From contig JAGCYI010000188.1 in the NCBI GenBank assembly GCA_017960885.1, positions 1-45,116 of the forward strand: DNA of 45,116 nucleotides, written 5' to 3'. Shown here in pieces: positions 15,877 to 24,317 of this stretch. This DNA comes from Bacteroidales bacterium (GTDB taxonomy: Bacteria > Bacteroidota > Bacteroidia > Bacteroidales > UBA3824). The position numbers were made by a program, and so were the translations under genes. Numbering within the stretch: the stretch's first letter is position 1; every line of letters starts with the position of its first letter. The notes under the pieces were generated by a model. It had not been told where the DNA came from and ran no database searches. It worked only from the letters and a program-made list of their open reading frames with translations.

Positions 15877-17300
15877 AAAAAATAGCCATCATAATAATGA
15901 CGCTTGCCGTTTCGCTTGCGGCAAACGCGCAGTCGATCAACAATATCGACGACATTCCTACAGTTGACAATGATCTGCTGTATATACGCATATCGTCAGA
16001 GAAAGTGGTGACCACCAACGAAAACATCAACGCCCACATGGCAAAAGCTGCCGAAAAGATAGGCGGCGACGTGCTTGTGGTGACCACCGACATAGAACGT
16101 TACTCTAAATTCTTAAACGATTTTTATCTTAAAAACGCCTACAACGAACAAAATGGAATCGCATTACACTACGACTATATAAAAAACACATACAAAGTAA
16201 TGTGCAAAGGCGAAGCAGAGCGAGGAGAAGAATGGGCGTCTGACAAGATGGACAACTATTTTGCAAATCCACCCGAAAACTCCACCTACGAAGACCTTTT
16301 CATATACTTTGCCGATAGTGTGGCTGCAAATCTCATCGAACATTACAAACCTGCCCAAGACGAATTGCAGGGATGGTCGAAATATGAAATTGCTAAACGC
16401 TCAGCCGACAATCCATTGGTCAACAAATCGTTTCTCAAAGGCAACCTCAACAGCAACCAGCTATCTCTTGCCCTCACAACGCCTTACGTCGACACTGCCA
16501 TTAAAGTGTACGATGCTGCCAACCTTCTGTCGGAAGATGAAATAAAGCGTTTGCAAAGCAGAATCCAATCTTTTATCAACCACTTTGATATTGATATGGT
16601 AATAGTTACCATCGACCACAACAACCGCAAGGATGGCAACGGCAACAATGCCGCCGAAAACTTTGCTATGGATTTTTATGAATACAACGATTTTGGCAAG
16701 GGAGAACCCACCAAAGATGGTTACGATGGTGTAATTTTGACAATCGACATGCAAAACCGCATTTTTTCTATACTCGACATCGGCAAGCCATACCAACTAG
16801 GCGTTGCACGACAAAACAGTTCGGACTATATTTCAGCAATGACTCCCAACCTCAAAGCCAAAAAATATTTCAACGCCATCAACACCTTTATCGACTCTTA
16901 CCAGACCGACATTGAAATATACAAAATGATAGACAAGCATTATGGAACATCGCACCAAACAAACAAATACCAATTTCTATCCTCAGACAACAAGCTCAAA
17001 GATATGATTCTGGAGAGTATCGGTGTAGGCATATTGGTTGCTATCGCAATGCTCTATTTTTCACGCACCAACTACAAAACCATCCGCAAGGCCACCGCTG
17101 CCGGCAGCTATATCAAACCAGGATCATTCATCCTCACTGAAAGAGAAGACAAGCATATCCGTTCTGATACCGAAAAGACATACTCACCAGAACGAGAGGA
17201 ACGCCCAGAACGAGAGTACCACAGCTACTCATCATACGACAGCGACACCCATTCCTCATCAAGCGGACGGTCTTTTGGTGGCGGCAGCGGCAGTTTCTAA
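15873..17300 (+). CDS. TPM-domain exported membrane protein (YgcG family)
   Basis: A 475-residue protein with a signal peptide (MKKIAIIIMTLAVSLAANAQ) and a TPM domain at about 205-340: VYDAANLLSEDEIKRLQ, then FDIDMVIVTID, DGYDGVILTIDMQNR and a DIGKPYQLG segment. The domain is followed by a transmembrane helix (about 370-390) and a tail rich in Glu/Arg and then Ser/Gly, ending SSSSGRSFGGGSGSF, the typical end of the YgcG/DUF2207-related group. TPM domains are linked to acid phosphatase activity in plant TLP18.3 and to protein quality control; activity is unproven here. The N-terminal ~170 residues are an extra exported region I do not recognise. It is translationally coupled to the zinc-ribbon gene (ATGA overlap). 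Confidence 0.8.
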   Translation: MKKIAIIIMTLAVSLAANAQSINNIDDIPTVDNDLLYIRISSEKVVTTNENINAHMAKAAEKIGGDVLVVTTDIERYSKFLNDFYLKNAYNEQNGIALHYDYIKNTYKVMCKGEAERGEEWASDKMDNYFANPPENSTYEDLFIYFADSVAANLIEHYKPAQDELQGWSKYEIAKRSADNPLVNKSFLKGNLNSNQLSLALTTPYVDTAIKVYDAANLLSEDEIKRLQSRIQSFINHFDIDMVIVTIDHNNRKDGNGNNAAENFAMDFYEYNDFGKGEPTKDGYDGVILTIDMQNRIFSILDIGKPYQLGVARQNSSDYISAMTPNLKAKKYFNAINTFIDSYQTDIEIYKMIDKHYGTSHQTNKYQFLSSDNKLKDMILESIGVGILVAIAMLYFSRTNYKTIRKATAAGSYIKPGSFILTEREDKHIRSDTEKTYSPEREERPEREYHSYSSYDSDTHSSSSGRSFGGGSGSF

Positions 17301-17318
17301 TTTTTCAATCAAGAATAT

Positions 17319-17334
17319 CCTTATATATATAAGG
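17319..17334. repeat. Perfect 16-base palindrome between convergent genes
   Basis: CCTTATATATATAAGG is a perfect inverted repeat that includes the stop codon of the YD-repeat gene and lies 19 bases after the TPM gene stop. It is AT-rich with no T run, so it is not a convincing terminator. Confidence 0.4.
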
Positions 17335-18148
17335 TGTACTCATACTCTCTCACAGTGCTAAAATCCTCTTCACGGATGGTCATGCCATTTTCGTTATAAG
17401 ATGTAACAGTCTGGTTTATAACTTGTCCTGTGCCAGTAGAGGTAACCACTGTGGTAGTTCTGTTTTCGTCGTCGTATTCTGTGGTGATTTTGCCGCGTGT
17501 GCCTACGGTCTGCAACACCTCGCGACCCTTTTCGTCGTACTGATACGAATAGCTGTCTAAGAGTTCTTTCTTAGGATTGAGTATGCCTACAAACGAAATT
17601 TTGCCATCTTCCTGATATTTGAAAATGCGGTGGTTGATTTCGCTGCCGTCTTTGTCGAGATTCTTGGATATGATGAGCTTGCCGTCGGTATATTCCGACA
17701 CCTGATGAAGGCTCTCCTCGCCATTGTAGTCGGTGACAGTGCGCTCGGTAACATTGCCGTCGGCATCGGAAACAAGCACCTCTTTTTCCTCCTCATTGCC
17801 ATCCTCGTCTACCGTGGTGATAGTGAGCCCGTTGTCAGAATGAGTGTAAGATTTCACCGATTTGAATCCGCCCTGATACTCAATAGTTTCTTTACTAATG
17901 CGTCCGTCGGGAGCGTACTCAAAATAGTGAGTTTCATTAAGTTCGTCCTCTCCTGAAAAAATCTGAAGCTCTGTCTTCCGGCTTTGGTCATCGTATTTTG
18001 TCACAGTTTTTGACACCACCGACTCGCTTTCGTCGTAGTCAACAGAAAGAGTTTCGTTACCATTTTCATCATATTCAGAATAGGCGTTGGTATAGCACTC
18101 GCCCGATTCTTTAAAAGTAGTTTTTTGTGTAGAAGTCTTTATTTTCAT
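17321..18148 (-). CDS. YD-type repeat protein without signal peptide
   Basis: A 275-residue, strongly acidic protein made of short beta-hairpin repeats of the RHS/YD type: YDENGNETLSVDYDES, KYDDQSRKTEL, EYAPDGRISKETIEY, YQEDGKISFVG, YQYDEKGREVLQ, EYDDENRTT and SYNENGMTIREE. Such repeats form extended beta structures in RHS and teneurin proteins, but this protein is far shorter than an RHS protein, has no toxin tip or RHS core box (no PxxxxDPxG-like end), and no signal peptide or lipobox. The open frame extends upstream to a TTG at 18169 that overlaps the preceding gene; the ATG at 18148, 13 bases after that gene's stop, is preferred. It probably forms an operon with the exported repeat protein upstream. 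Function unknown. Confidence 0.7.
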   Translation of the reverse strand: MKIKTSTQKTTFKESGECYTNAYSEYDENGNETLSVDYDESESVVSKTVTKYDDQSRKTELQIFSGEDELNETHYFEYAPDGRISKETIEYQGGFKSVKSYTHSDNGLTITTVDEDGNEEEKEVLVSDADGNVTERTVTDYNGEESLHQVSEYTDGKLIISKNLDKDGSEINHRIFKYQEDGKISFVGILNPKKELLDSYSYQYDEKGREVLQTVGTRGKITTEYDDENRTTTVVTSTGTGQVINQTVTSYNENGMTIREEDFSTVREYEYTLYI

Positions 18149-18161
18149 CGATATATATATA

Positions 18162-18851
18162 TTATTCAATTAACAATCCATCTTGGTCAAACCTTACAAC
18201 GTCACCTTGCTGTTTAGTAACAGTATTTCCATAGCGGTCAACAAATGTAGCTTTTTTAGCGGTAACGCCTTGCGAAACATACCCCTCATGGTTGAAAGTT
18301 ACCTGGTGATGCGCCATAAAGGCGATTTTTTCGTTTTTATTGATGCTCAGTTTTTCGGTGTCGGAAAGTGTTACACGCATAATCTTGCCCGAGGAATAAA
18401 ATCTTACATCTGTTCCGGGCATCGTCCAAAAGTGTATTCCGTCAATAGTTACAAACTCGATACTTTGAGCGAGGAAACCCTCTATCACAAGCCCCTGAGG
18501 ATCAAAAGCGATAGGAGTCTTACCCTTAAATTCGTAAAAATTGTTGTTGCAAGCCTGGGCAATAAAGTTAGCCACCGAAACGCCAGTGTAAACCTTGCCC
18601 CACTCGTTGATCTTGATTTTAAACCCCGAGGCAAAAAAAACAAGCGGACCGGTAGTCCACAAGTCGGTATCTACAGCAAGCACGCCCTCCACCACCTCGC
18701 CCATAGAGTTTTTCTTTACCACGGTGCCACCCTTAAAACAGGCGGTAAAAGCAGGTGTGCTCATCAGAGTGTCGTTTCTGAGAGTGTCGATTTGGCTCGC
18801 CGAACAAGTAAGCGAAACTGTCAAAAATAATATTGCCAGCAACTTAACCAT
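18162..18851 (-). CDS. Exported protein built of Gly-centred short repeats
   Basis: A 229-residue protein with a signal peptide (MVKLLAILFLTVSLTCSA). The mature part carries at least five imperfect repeats of the form aromatic-x-x-x-Gly-x-(V/I)-x-x-Gly: INEWGKVYTGVS, FDPQGLVIEGFL, FYSSGKIMRVTL, FNHEGYVSQGVT and FDQDGLLIE at the very end. These suggest a beta-strand repeat fold. I do not recognise the family; they resemble MORN or cell-wall-binding repeats in spacing only. The frame is open back to 18902, but the ATG at 18851 gives the signal peptide directly and has a -7 box 18 bases before it. It heads the leftward pair with the YD-repeat gene. Confidence 0.65.
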   Translation of the reverse strand: MVKLLAILFLTVSLTCSASQIDTLRNDTLMSTPAFTACFKGGTVVKKNSMGEVVEGVLAVDTDLWTTGPLVFFASGFKIKINEWGKVYTGVSVANFIAQACNNNFYEFKGKTPIAFDPQGLVIEGFLAQSIEFVTIDGIHFWTMPGTDVRFYSSGKIMRVTLSDTEKLSINKNEKIAFMAHHQVTFNHEGYVSQGVTAKKATFVDRYGNTVTKQQGDVVRFDQDGLLIE

Positions 18852-18869
18852 TATGTTGGTATTTTGCGG

Positions 18870-18877
18870 CAAATATA
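18870..18877 (-). promoter_or_regulatory. -7 box for the repeat-protein pair
   Basis: The minus-strand sequence is TATATTTG, an exact match to TAnnTTTG, 18 bases upstream of the ATG at 18851. It is divergent from the era promoter ~45 bases away. Confidence 0.45.
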
Positions 18878-18920
18878 TTAAATTATTGTGGAAATTTAAC
18901 ATTGTTTTTTACAACTACCA

Positions 18921-18951
18921 TTTGTCTGCCGTTGTTTTTTTTTTACCTTTG
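18921..18951 (+). promoter_or_regulatory. Promoter for era
   Basis: TTTG (18921-18924), 19 bases, TACCTTTG (18944-18951): a full consensus Bacteroidota promoter. The expected start is near 18957, which excludes the ATG at 18954 as the translation start and supports 18975. Confidence 0.65.
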
Positions 18952-18974
18952 CGATGTTAAAACAGAAAACAAAA

Positions 18975-19856
18975 ATGGCTTTCAAATCAGGCTTTGTAAA
19001 CATAGTAGGCAACCCCAACGTAGGGAAATCAACACTGATGAACATCTTGGTGGGCGAACGGCTCTCGATTATCACATCCAAGAGTCAGACCACCCGGCAC
19101 AGGATCATGGGTATTGTTACCGGCGACGACTATCAAATAGTCTACTCGGACACCCCTGGCGTATTAAAACCAGTATACAAGCTGCAGGAGAGCATGCTCA
19201 AATACTCAGAATCGGCACTCGAAGACGCCGACGTAATCCTCTACATTACCGACGTGCTCGAATCAAAAACCAAAAACCAGTTCTTCCTTGATATGGTTTC
19301 AAAATTGGAAGTCCCTATCATTTTGTTGATCAACAAGATAGACCTCGCCGACCAAGCCAAGGTAGAAGAACTTATAGCCCAATGGCACAGCCTTATACCA
19401 AAAGCCGAAATACATACCGTTTCTGCCCTCCACAAATTCAACACCGACAACATTCTTACACGGATAGTGGAACTTTTGCCCGAAAATCCGCCGTACTTTG
19501 AAAAAGACCGTCTTACCGACAAGCCGGAGCGTTTTTTTGTAAGCGAAATCATCCGCGAAAAAATTCTCGAACACTACGAAAAAGAGATTCCATACTCGGT
19601 AGAAGTGGTGGTGGAAACCTTCAAAGAAGAAGAGAAGATTATCCGCATTCAAACAGTTATCAACGTAATCCGCGACTCGCAAAAAGGCATTATCATAGGC
19701 AAAGGCGGAACGGCGCTCAAACGGCTCGGTGCCGCGGCAAGAAAAGAGCTGGAGGCTTTCTTCGGCAAAAAAATCTACTTGGAAATATTTGTCAAGGTAT
19801 GCAAAGATTGGCGCGACAACGCCGGCCGACTCCGCGGATTCGGATATGAATTGTAA
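18975..19856 (+). CDS. era: GTPase Era
   Basis: A 293-residue essential GTPase that binds the 3' end of 16S rRNA and helps small-subunit maturation. The G motifs are clear: GNPNVGKS at 12-19, DTPG near 60, and NKID near 122. The C-terminal KH domain carries IIGKGGTALKRLGAAARKELE and the closing KVCKDWRDN segment. An in-frame ATG exists at 18954, but it lies in the promoter; starting at 18975 gives MAFKSGFVNIVGNPN, as in related Era proteins. dnaN follows after 63 bases with no promoter seen, so the two are likely co-transcribed. Confidence 0.97.
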   Translation: MAFKSGFVNIVGNPNVGKSTLMNILVGERLSIITSKSQTTRHRIMGIVTGDDYQIVYSDTPGVLKPVYKLQESMLKYSESALEDADVILYITDVLESKTKNQFFLDMVSKLEVPIILLINKIDLADQAKVEELIAQWHSLIPKAEIHTVSALHKFNTDNILTRIVELLPENPPYFEKDRLTDKPERFFVSEIIREKILEHYEKEIPYSVEVVVETFKEEEKIIRIQTVINVIRDSQKGIIIGKGGTALKRLGAAARKELEAFFGKKIYLEIFVKVCKDWRDNAGRLRGFGYEL

Positions 19857-19919
19857 TTTTCTTTATATCAAATATATAAGTAAACTAAAGACATAAACTA
19901 ACATAAAACACACCAGCCA

Positions 19920-21050
19920 ATGAAATTCGTAGTATCAAGCACCGAACTGCTCTCGCGCTTGCAAACCGTAAGCCGAGTTATAAGCAGCAAAAGCACAATT
20001 CCCGCGCTTCTTAACTTCTTGTTAGAAATCAACGGCGAAACTCTTACTATCACAGCAAGCGATCTCGAGACAACAATGCGCACTCAGATGACTCTCGACA
20101 ATGTTGACGGTCAAGGCAAAATAGCCATCGAAGCAAAACGCCTTACCGACATCCTAAAAGAGTTCCCCGAGCAGCCATTGATCTTTGAAATCAACCTCGA
20201 AACCAAGGCGGTTGACATTCTATCCGAAAACGGAAAATACTCAGTATTAGGTCAAAACGCCGACGAATATCCCAACATGCCACAACTTGACGAATCGCAG
20301 ACCCTTACCGTAAACATCCCCGGCGAGGTATTGCTCAAAGGCATAAACAAAACTCTTTTTGCCACATCCGACGACGAGCTCCGTCCTGTTATGACTGGTA
20401 TTTTTATGCTCTTCAATGCCGAAGGAACCACTTTCGTAGCTTCCGACGCACACAAGTTGGTACGTTTCAAACGCGACGACGTAACTGCATCAAGCGAAGC
20501 ATCGTTTATCCTTCCCAAAAAACCAGCCGGCATGTTAAAGAACATCCTCGGCAAAGAAGTTGGCGAAATCAAACTGCAGTTCGACGACAAAAACGCACAC
20601 TTTACAATGAGCGACTACGAAATGATATGCCGCTTGTTGGAAGGTCAATATCCCAAATACGAGTCGGTTATCCCCAAAGACAACCCCAACAAGCTCACCA
20701 TCAACCGCGCCGACCTCGCTACCACATTAAAACGTGTTTCGGTGTTTGCAAACCAGGCCAGCAACCTTATCAAGTTTGAGCTTACTGCAAACCAGGTAAC
20801 TGTTTCGGCTCAGGATATCGACTTCTCTATTTCGGCATACGAGCACATCAACGCCCAGTACGACGGCGAAGAGATGGGCATCGGTTTCAAATCGGCATTC
20901 ATGTTCGACATCCTTCAGGCTATCGAATCCGAAAACGTGGTTGTGGCTATGTCAGACCCCTCCCGCGCTTGCCTTGTATTCCCGTTAGAACCGGAAGCCG
21001 AGCACGAAGACCTTCTCATGCTCATTATGCCAATGATGATCAACGACTAA
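19920..21050 (+). CDS. dnaN: DNA polymerase III subunit beta (sliding clamp)
   Basis: A 376-residue sliding clamp, the processivity ring of the replicative polymerase. The N-terminus MKFVVSSTELLSRLQ, the SKSTIPALLNFLLEI segment, ITASDLETT, KGINKTLFATSDDELRPVMTG, and the C-terminal end with the MLIMPM segment are those of the three-domain clamp. The length is typical. The gene is not next to dnaA or recF here but follows era, an arrangement seen in some Bacteroidota. The 3' side holds a compound terminator with three copies of its right arm. Confidence 0.97.
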   Translation: MKFVVSSTELLSRLQTVSRVISSKSTIPALLNFLLEINGETLTITASDLETTMRTQMTLDNVDGQGKIAIEAKRLTDILKEFPEQPLIFEINLETKAVDILSENGKYSVLGQNADEYPNMPQLDESQTLTVNIPGEVLLKGINKTLFATSDDELRPVMTGIFMLFNAEGTTFVASDAHKLVRFKRDDVTASSEASFILPKKPAGMLKNILGKEVGEIKLQFDDKNAHFTMSDYEMICRLLEGQYPKYESVIPKDNPNKLTINRADLATTLKRVSVFANQASNLIKFELTANQVTVSAQDIDFSISAYEHINAQYDGEEMGIGFKSAFMFDILQAIESENVVVAMSDPSRACLVFPLEPEAEHEDLLMLIMPMMIND

Positions 21051-21076
21051 TTGGATTATCACATACAATTTATATT

Positions 21077-21157
21077 GTAGAGACGCGCCATGGCACGTCT
21101 CTACGTTTTTTGGGGCACGTCTCTACGTTTTTTTGGGGTGCGTCTCTACGTTTTTTT
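21077..21157 (+). terminator. Terminator/REP-like element with triplicated right arm
   Basis: A 28-base palindrome with one mismatch (GTAGAGACGCGCCA at 21077-21090, TGGCACGTCTCTAC at 21091-21104) is followed by G and six T. The right arm plus T run then recurs twice: CACGTCTCTACG with seven T (21116-21134) and TGCGTCTCTACG with seven T (21139-21157), separated by GGGG. The third copy pairs perfectly with the first ten bases of the left arm. It ends the era-dnaN unit. The core resembles palindromes repeated in many Bacteroidota genomes. Confidence 0.8.
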
Positions 21158-21180
21158 AACCATAATTTCAAATAAAAAAT

Positions 21181-21210
21181 TTGGTTATTTTTAATTTTTC
21201 CGTAATTTTG
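21181..21210 (+). promoter_or_regulatory. Promoter for the TPR-OmpA operon
   Basis: TTG (21181-21183; TTGG), 19 bases, TAATTTTG (21203-21210), a consensus -7 box with a near-consensus -33. It gives a leader of about 36 bases before the ATG at 21252. Confidence 0.6.
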
Positions 21211-21251
21211 TACTTTGTCAAATATACAGACAACAATACAATTACAAAACT

Positions 21252-22274
21252 ATGAATAAAACAACATTACTCAGCGCGGCACTGCTATTATCCGTACAGT
21301 GCGCATTTGCACAAACCGAAGACAAAACTTTAGTGGTAGTGGCAGGTCAGGAAAGCGCCCTCGCCTACAACCAAGGAATCAAAGACCACAACAACAAATC
21401 TATCAGCGTAGCTATCGACGACTATTCCAAAGCGCTGCAATCAAACGATAATTTCTATCAGGCTCTATACAACAGAGGTTTGGCAGAATTAACAGCCAAT
21501 CGCGATGGCGACGCCCACAACGACTTCAACAAAGCCGTTTCGCTTAACGAAAACCCGCGCTATTATCTCGCACGCTCTATCAGCAACGCCCGTCTCCGCA
21601 ATTTCAAAGCGGCTCTCCAAGATATCGACAAGGCTCAGAACCTCGGATACGAAAGCGCCGACATAAGCTATTTCAGAGGAATGGTCTACCTGCTCGCAGG
21701 CGACTACGCACAGGCTGAAAAACAATACAATTTTGCAATCAGCGCAAACAACAAATACGCCAACGCTTACTGCGACCGTGGCACAGCGCACTTCCTCCGC
21801 GAAAACTACAAGGCGGCTATCGACGACTACACTACCGCCATTACTATCAATCCGTCAGCCACATACGCTTACGTATTCAGAGCGCAGGCCAAAGCCGAAT
21901 CGGGCAACATCAACGGAGCTTTAACCGACATTAACACTGCTCTCGAAATCTCACCCGACGACTACGACCTTATCAACGCTCGCGGACAACTCTACGCTAA
22001 AAACAAGCAATACGACAAGGCTGCTGCCGATTTCGACGCTTTGATTGAGAAATATCCCGAAAACCCTTCCTCATACATCAGCTACGGCAATTTGTATTTC
22101 AACCGTCAAGACTATGCTAAGGCCAAATCGTATTTCACAAAAGCCATAGAAAAAGACCCGTACAACTTTACAGCTTACAACAACAGAGCAAACGCCGAAG
22201 AGATGCTCTTCGATGTTAAAAACGCCGACAAAGACCGCCAAAAAGCAGAAAGTTTAGTTAATACCAAGTTGTAA
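21252..22274 (+). CDS. Exported TPR-repeat protein
   Basis: A 340-residue protein with a signal peptide (MNKTTLLSAALLLSVQCAFAQ) and eight or so tetratricopeptide repeats filling the rest, for example AIDDYSKALQSNDNFYQALYNRGLAEL, AIDDYTTAITINPSATYAYVFRAQAKAESG and AKSYFTKAIEKDPYNFTAYNNRANAEEM. TPR arrays bind partner proteins. It is the first gene of a three-gene operon; the first OmpA-family gene starts two bases after its stop, which suggests a shared periplasmic complex. There is no lipobox, so it should be periplasmic. Confidence 0.85.
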   Translation: MNKTTLLSAALLLSVQCAFAQTEDKTLVVVAGQESALAYNQGIKDHNNKSISVAIDDYSKALQSNDNFYQALYNRGLAELTANRDGDAHNDFNKAVSLNENPRYYLARSISNARLRNFKAALQDIDKAQNLGYESADISYFRGMVYLLAGDYAQAEKQYNFAISANNKYANAYCDRGTAHFLRENYKAAIDDYTTAITINPSATYAYVFRAQAKAESGNINGALTDINTALEISPDDYDLINARGQLYAKNKQYDKAAADFDALIEKYPENPSSYISYGNLYFNRQDYAKAKSYFTKAIEKDPYNFTAYNNRANAEEMLFDVKNADKDRQKAESLVNTKL

Positions 22275-22276
22275 AC

Positions 22277-24268
22277 ATGAATAAGGTATTAATCATATTA
22301 GCATTTATCTTTGCTGCTCAATTGGGTGCAGCACAAGGACAGGAGGCTGCCATCGACCAGGCCAAGTTCAAAACCAAAGCCGAAGGTTTCTCCGAGGCTT
22401 GGAAAAATGTCAAAAACGGCAACAAGTTTTTCGACACAAACAACCCGGCGATGTTCAGCGACGCCCTTCCCTACTATCTCGACGCCTACAAATACAACAG
22501 CGAAAACCCTGAACTCAACTACCGAATTGGCGTATGCCAGCTCTCGGGCAACGACAGGGAATCGGCTCTCAAATATTTGCAGGCTGCATATAGTAGCAAC
22601 CATGCCCTTACACCGATGCTGCCATACTACCTTGCACGCGCCGAAATGCTCAACCTTATGTTCAACGAAGCCGAAGAGCATTTCAACGAGTTTTCTAAAA
22701 ACAAGGCCATGCTCGCAAAGGTTGGCTCAGCTACTATTAAGCAGTACAAAGAACAATGCGCCACCGGTCGTCAGTTAGTGCAAAACCCTGTTGACGTTAC
22801 AATTACAAACATTGCAACTATCAACTCTCAATGGCCTGACTACAGCCCGATTATCACTGCCGACGGAAGTATGATGCTTTTTACATCGCGTCGCGAAGGT
22901 TCGTCAAACAACTACACCGACAAAGTTGACGGCCTTTACAACGAAGACATCTATATCTCTTACAATAAAAACGGGCAGTGGCAACCTCCTGTCAACGCTG
23001 GCAAAAGTCTAAACACCGATGCCCACGATGCCACTGTGGCTCTTTCTCCCGACGGCTTGTCGTTGCTCACCTACACCATGGGCGACCTCTACATCAGCTA
23101 TATGAAAAAAGAAGGTTGGACAAAACCCGAAAAACTGCCTTCCACCATAAATTCAGAGCTTATCGAAAATTCCGCCTGCTTCTCTTACGACGGCAACACC
23201 ATCTATTTTATACGTGGACGCAACCAAGACCCAGCCAAGAGCAACGGCGACATATACGTTTCTAAGCGTTCGGGCAAAACATGGAGCCGCGCGGTAAAAC
23301 TGCCGCCGAACATCAACACCAAATACGATGAAGACGGCGTATACATGCTCCCCGACGGCAAAACTTTGATTTTCTCGTCGAAGGGTCACAACAGCATGGG
23401 CGGATACGACATTTTTAAAACCACGCTCAAATCCGACGGCACCTGGACCGACCCCGTAAACCTCGGTTACCCAATCAACACACCCGCCGACAACGTATAC
23501 TACGTGCTCTCAGCCGACGGCAAAACAGGATACTACTCGGCAGAACGCTCAGATTCAAAGGGCTACACCGATATCTATATGGTAACATACAACAAGACAG
23601 AGCAACCCGCAATCGCCGACAAAACTCCAGAAAGCCAACCGTCGATTGTTTCGCAGATGACTCTTGTTACCGGTTCGGTTGTCGACAACCAAGGCAATCC
23701 CATCACCGCAGACGTAGAAATATACGACAACGACAAGCACGAACTTGTATACAGCACATCTACCAACAGCGCCACAAGCCGCTACGTGGTTTCGCTTCCG
23801 GCAGGTCCCAACTACGGAATGTCGATCAAGGCCGACGGCTACCTGTTCCACTCAGAAAACTTCAACCTCAAAAACGACAGCACTTTCTCGCAAAAAGAGA
23901 TCAACATTTCGCTGCAAAAAATTGAGGGCGGCAGCAAAACTGTGCTCAACAACCTATTTTTCGACACCGACAAATGGGACGTGAAACCTGAGTCAGAAAG
24001 CGAGTTGAACCAGATAGTAGACCTTATGACACAAAACGCCGGCATCAAGCTCGAAATATCCGGACACACAGACAGCAGCGGCAGCAAAGAGCACAACAAG
24101 GCACTTTCTGAAAAACGCGCTAACTCTGTGGTGGAATGGCTCGAAGCCCATGGCATCAACAAGGCCCGACTTACCGCCCGCGGAGCAGGCGACTCCGAAC
24201 CAGCCGCCAGCAACGCCACCGAAGATGGCCGCAAAGCCAACCGAAGGGTAGAAATGAAAATTTTATAA
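22277..24268 (+). CDS. TPR / beta-propeller / CRD / OmpA-domain protein (PorE-like)
   Basis: A 663-residue exported protein with a signal peptide (about 1-20). Domains in order: TPR-like helices (~35-170), WD40-like PD40 propeller blades (~195-440; SPIITADGSMMLFTSRR, LSPDGLSLLTYT, YMLPDGKTLIFSSKG, LSADGKTGYYS), a carboxypeptidase-regulatory-like beta domain (~460-550), and a C-terminal OmpA peptidoglycan-binding domain with D599 in GHTD and R614 in SEKRA. This order is that of PorE, a type IX secretion-associated protein of Porphyromonas that anchors to peptidoglycan. PorE is a lipoprotein whereas this one has no lipobox, so I call it PorE-like only. It starts two bases after the TPR gene and is followed by a paralogue, the product of a tandem duplication. 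Confidence 0.85.
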   Translation: MNKVLIILAFIFAAQLGAAQGQEAAIDQAKFKTKAEGFSEAWKNVKNGNKFFDTNNPAMFSDALPYYLDAYKYNSENPELNYRIGVCQLSGNDRESALKYLQAAYSSNHALTPMLPYYLARAEMLNLMFNEAEEHFNEFSKNKAMLAKVGSATIKQYKEQCATGRQLVQNPVDVTITNIATINSQWPDYSPIITADGSMMLFTSRREGSSNNYTDKVDGLYNEDIYISYNKNGQWQPPVNAGKSLNTDAHDATVALSPDGLSLLTYTMGDLYISYMKKEGWTKPEKLPSTINSELIENSACFSYDGNTIYFIRGRNQDPAKSNGDIYVSKRSGKTWSRAVKLPPNINTKYDEDGVYMLPDGKTLIFSSKGHNSMGGYDIFKTTLKSDGTWTDPVNLGYPINTPADNVYYVLSADGKTGYYSAERSDSKGYTDIYMVTYNKTEQPAIADKTPESQPSIVSQMTLVTGSVVDNQGNPITADVEIYDNDKHELVYSTSTNSATSRYVVSLPAGPNYGMSIKADGYLFHSENFNLKNDSTFSQKEINISLQKIEGGSKTVLNNLFFDTDKWDVKPESESELNQIVDLMTQNAGIKLEISGHTDSSGSKEHNKALSEKRANSVVEWLEAHGINKARLTARGAGDSEPAASNATEDGRKANRRVEMKIL

Positions 24269-24317
24269 TACTTTTTATTTGAATAATATACAGTAAAACA
24301 ATATAACGACTCAAAAC

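Noticed and set aside
17319..17334. Palindrome as a bidirectional terminator
   Set aside because: The stem is almost entirely A/T and no T run follows on either strand, so it would be too weak.
17321..18148. RHS toxin or its remnant
   Set aside because: There is no RHS core box, no toxin tip, no immunity gene and no secretion neighbour such as VgrG.
22277..24268. Calling this gene porE outright
   Set aside because: The domain order matches, but there is no lipobox, there are three paralogues, and no T9SS core genes are in view.
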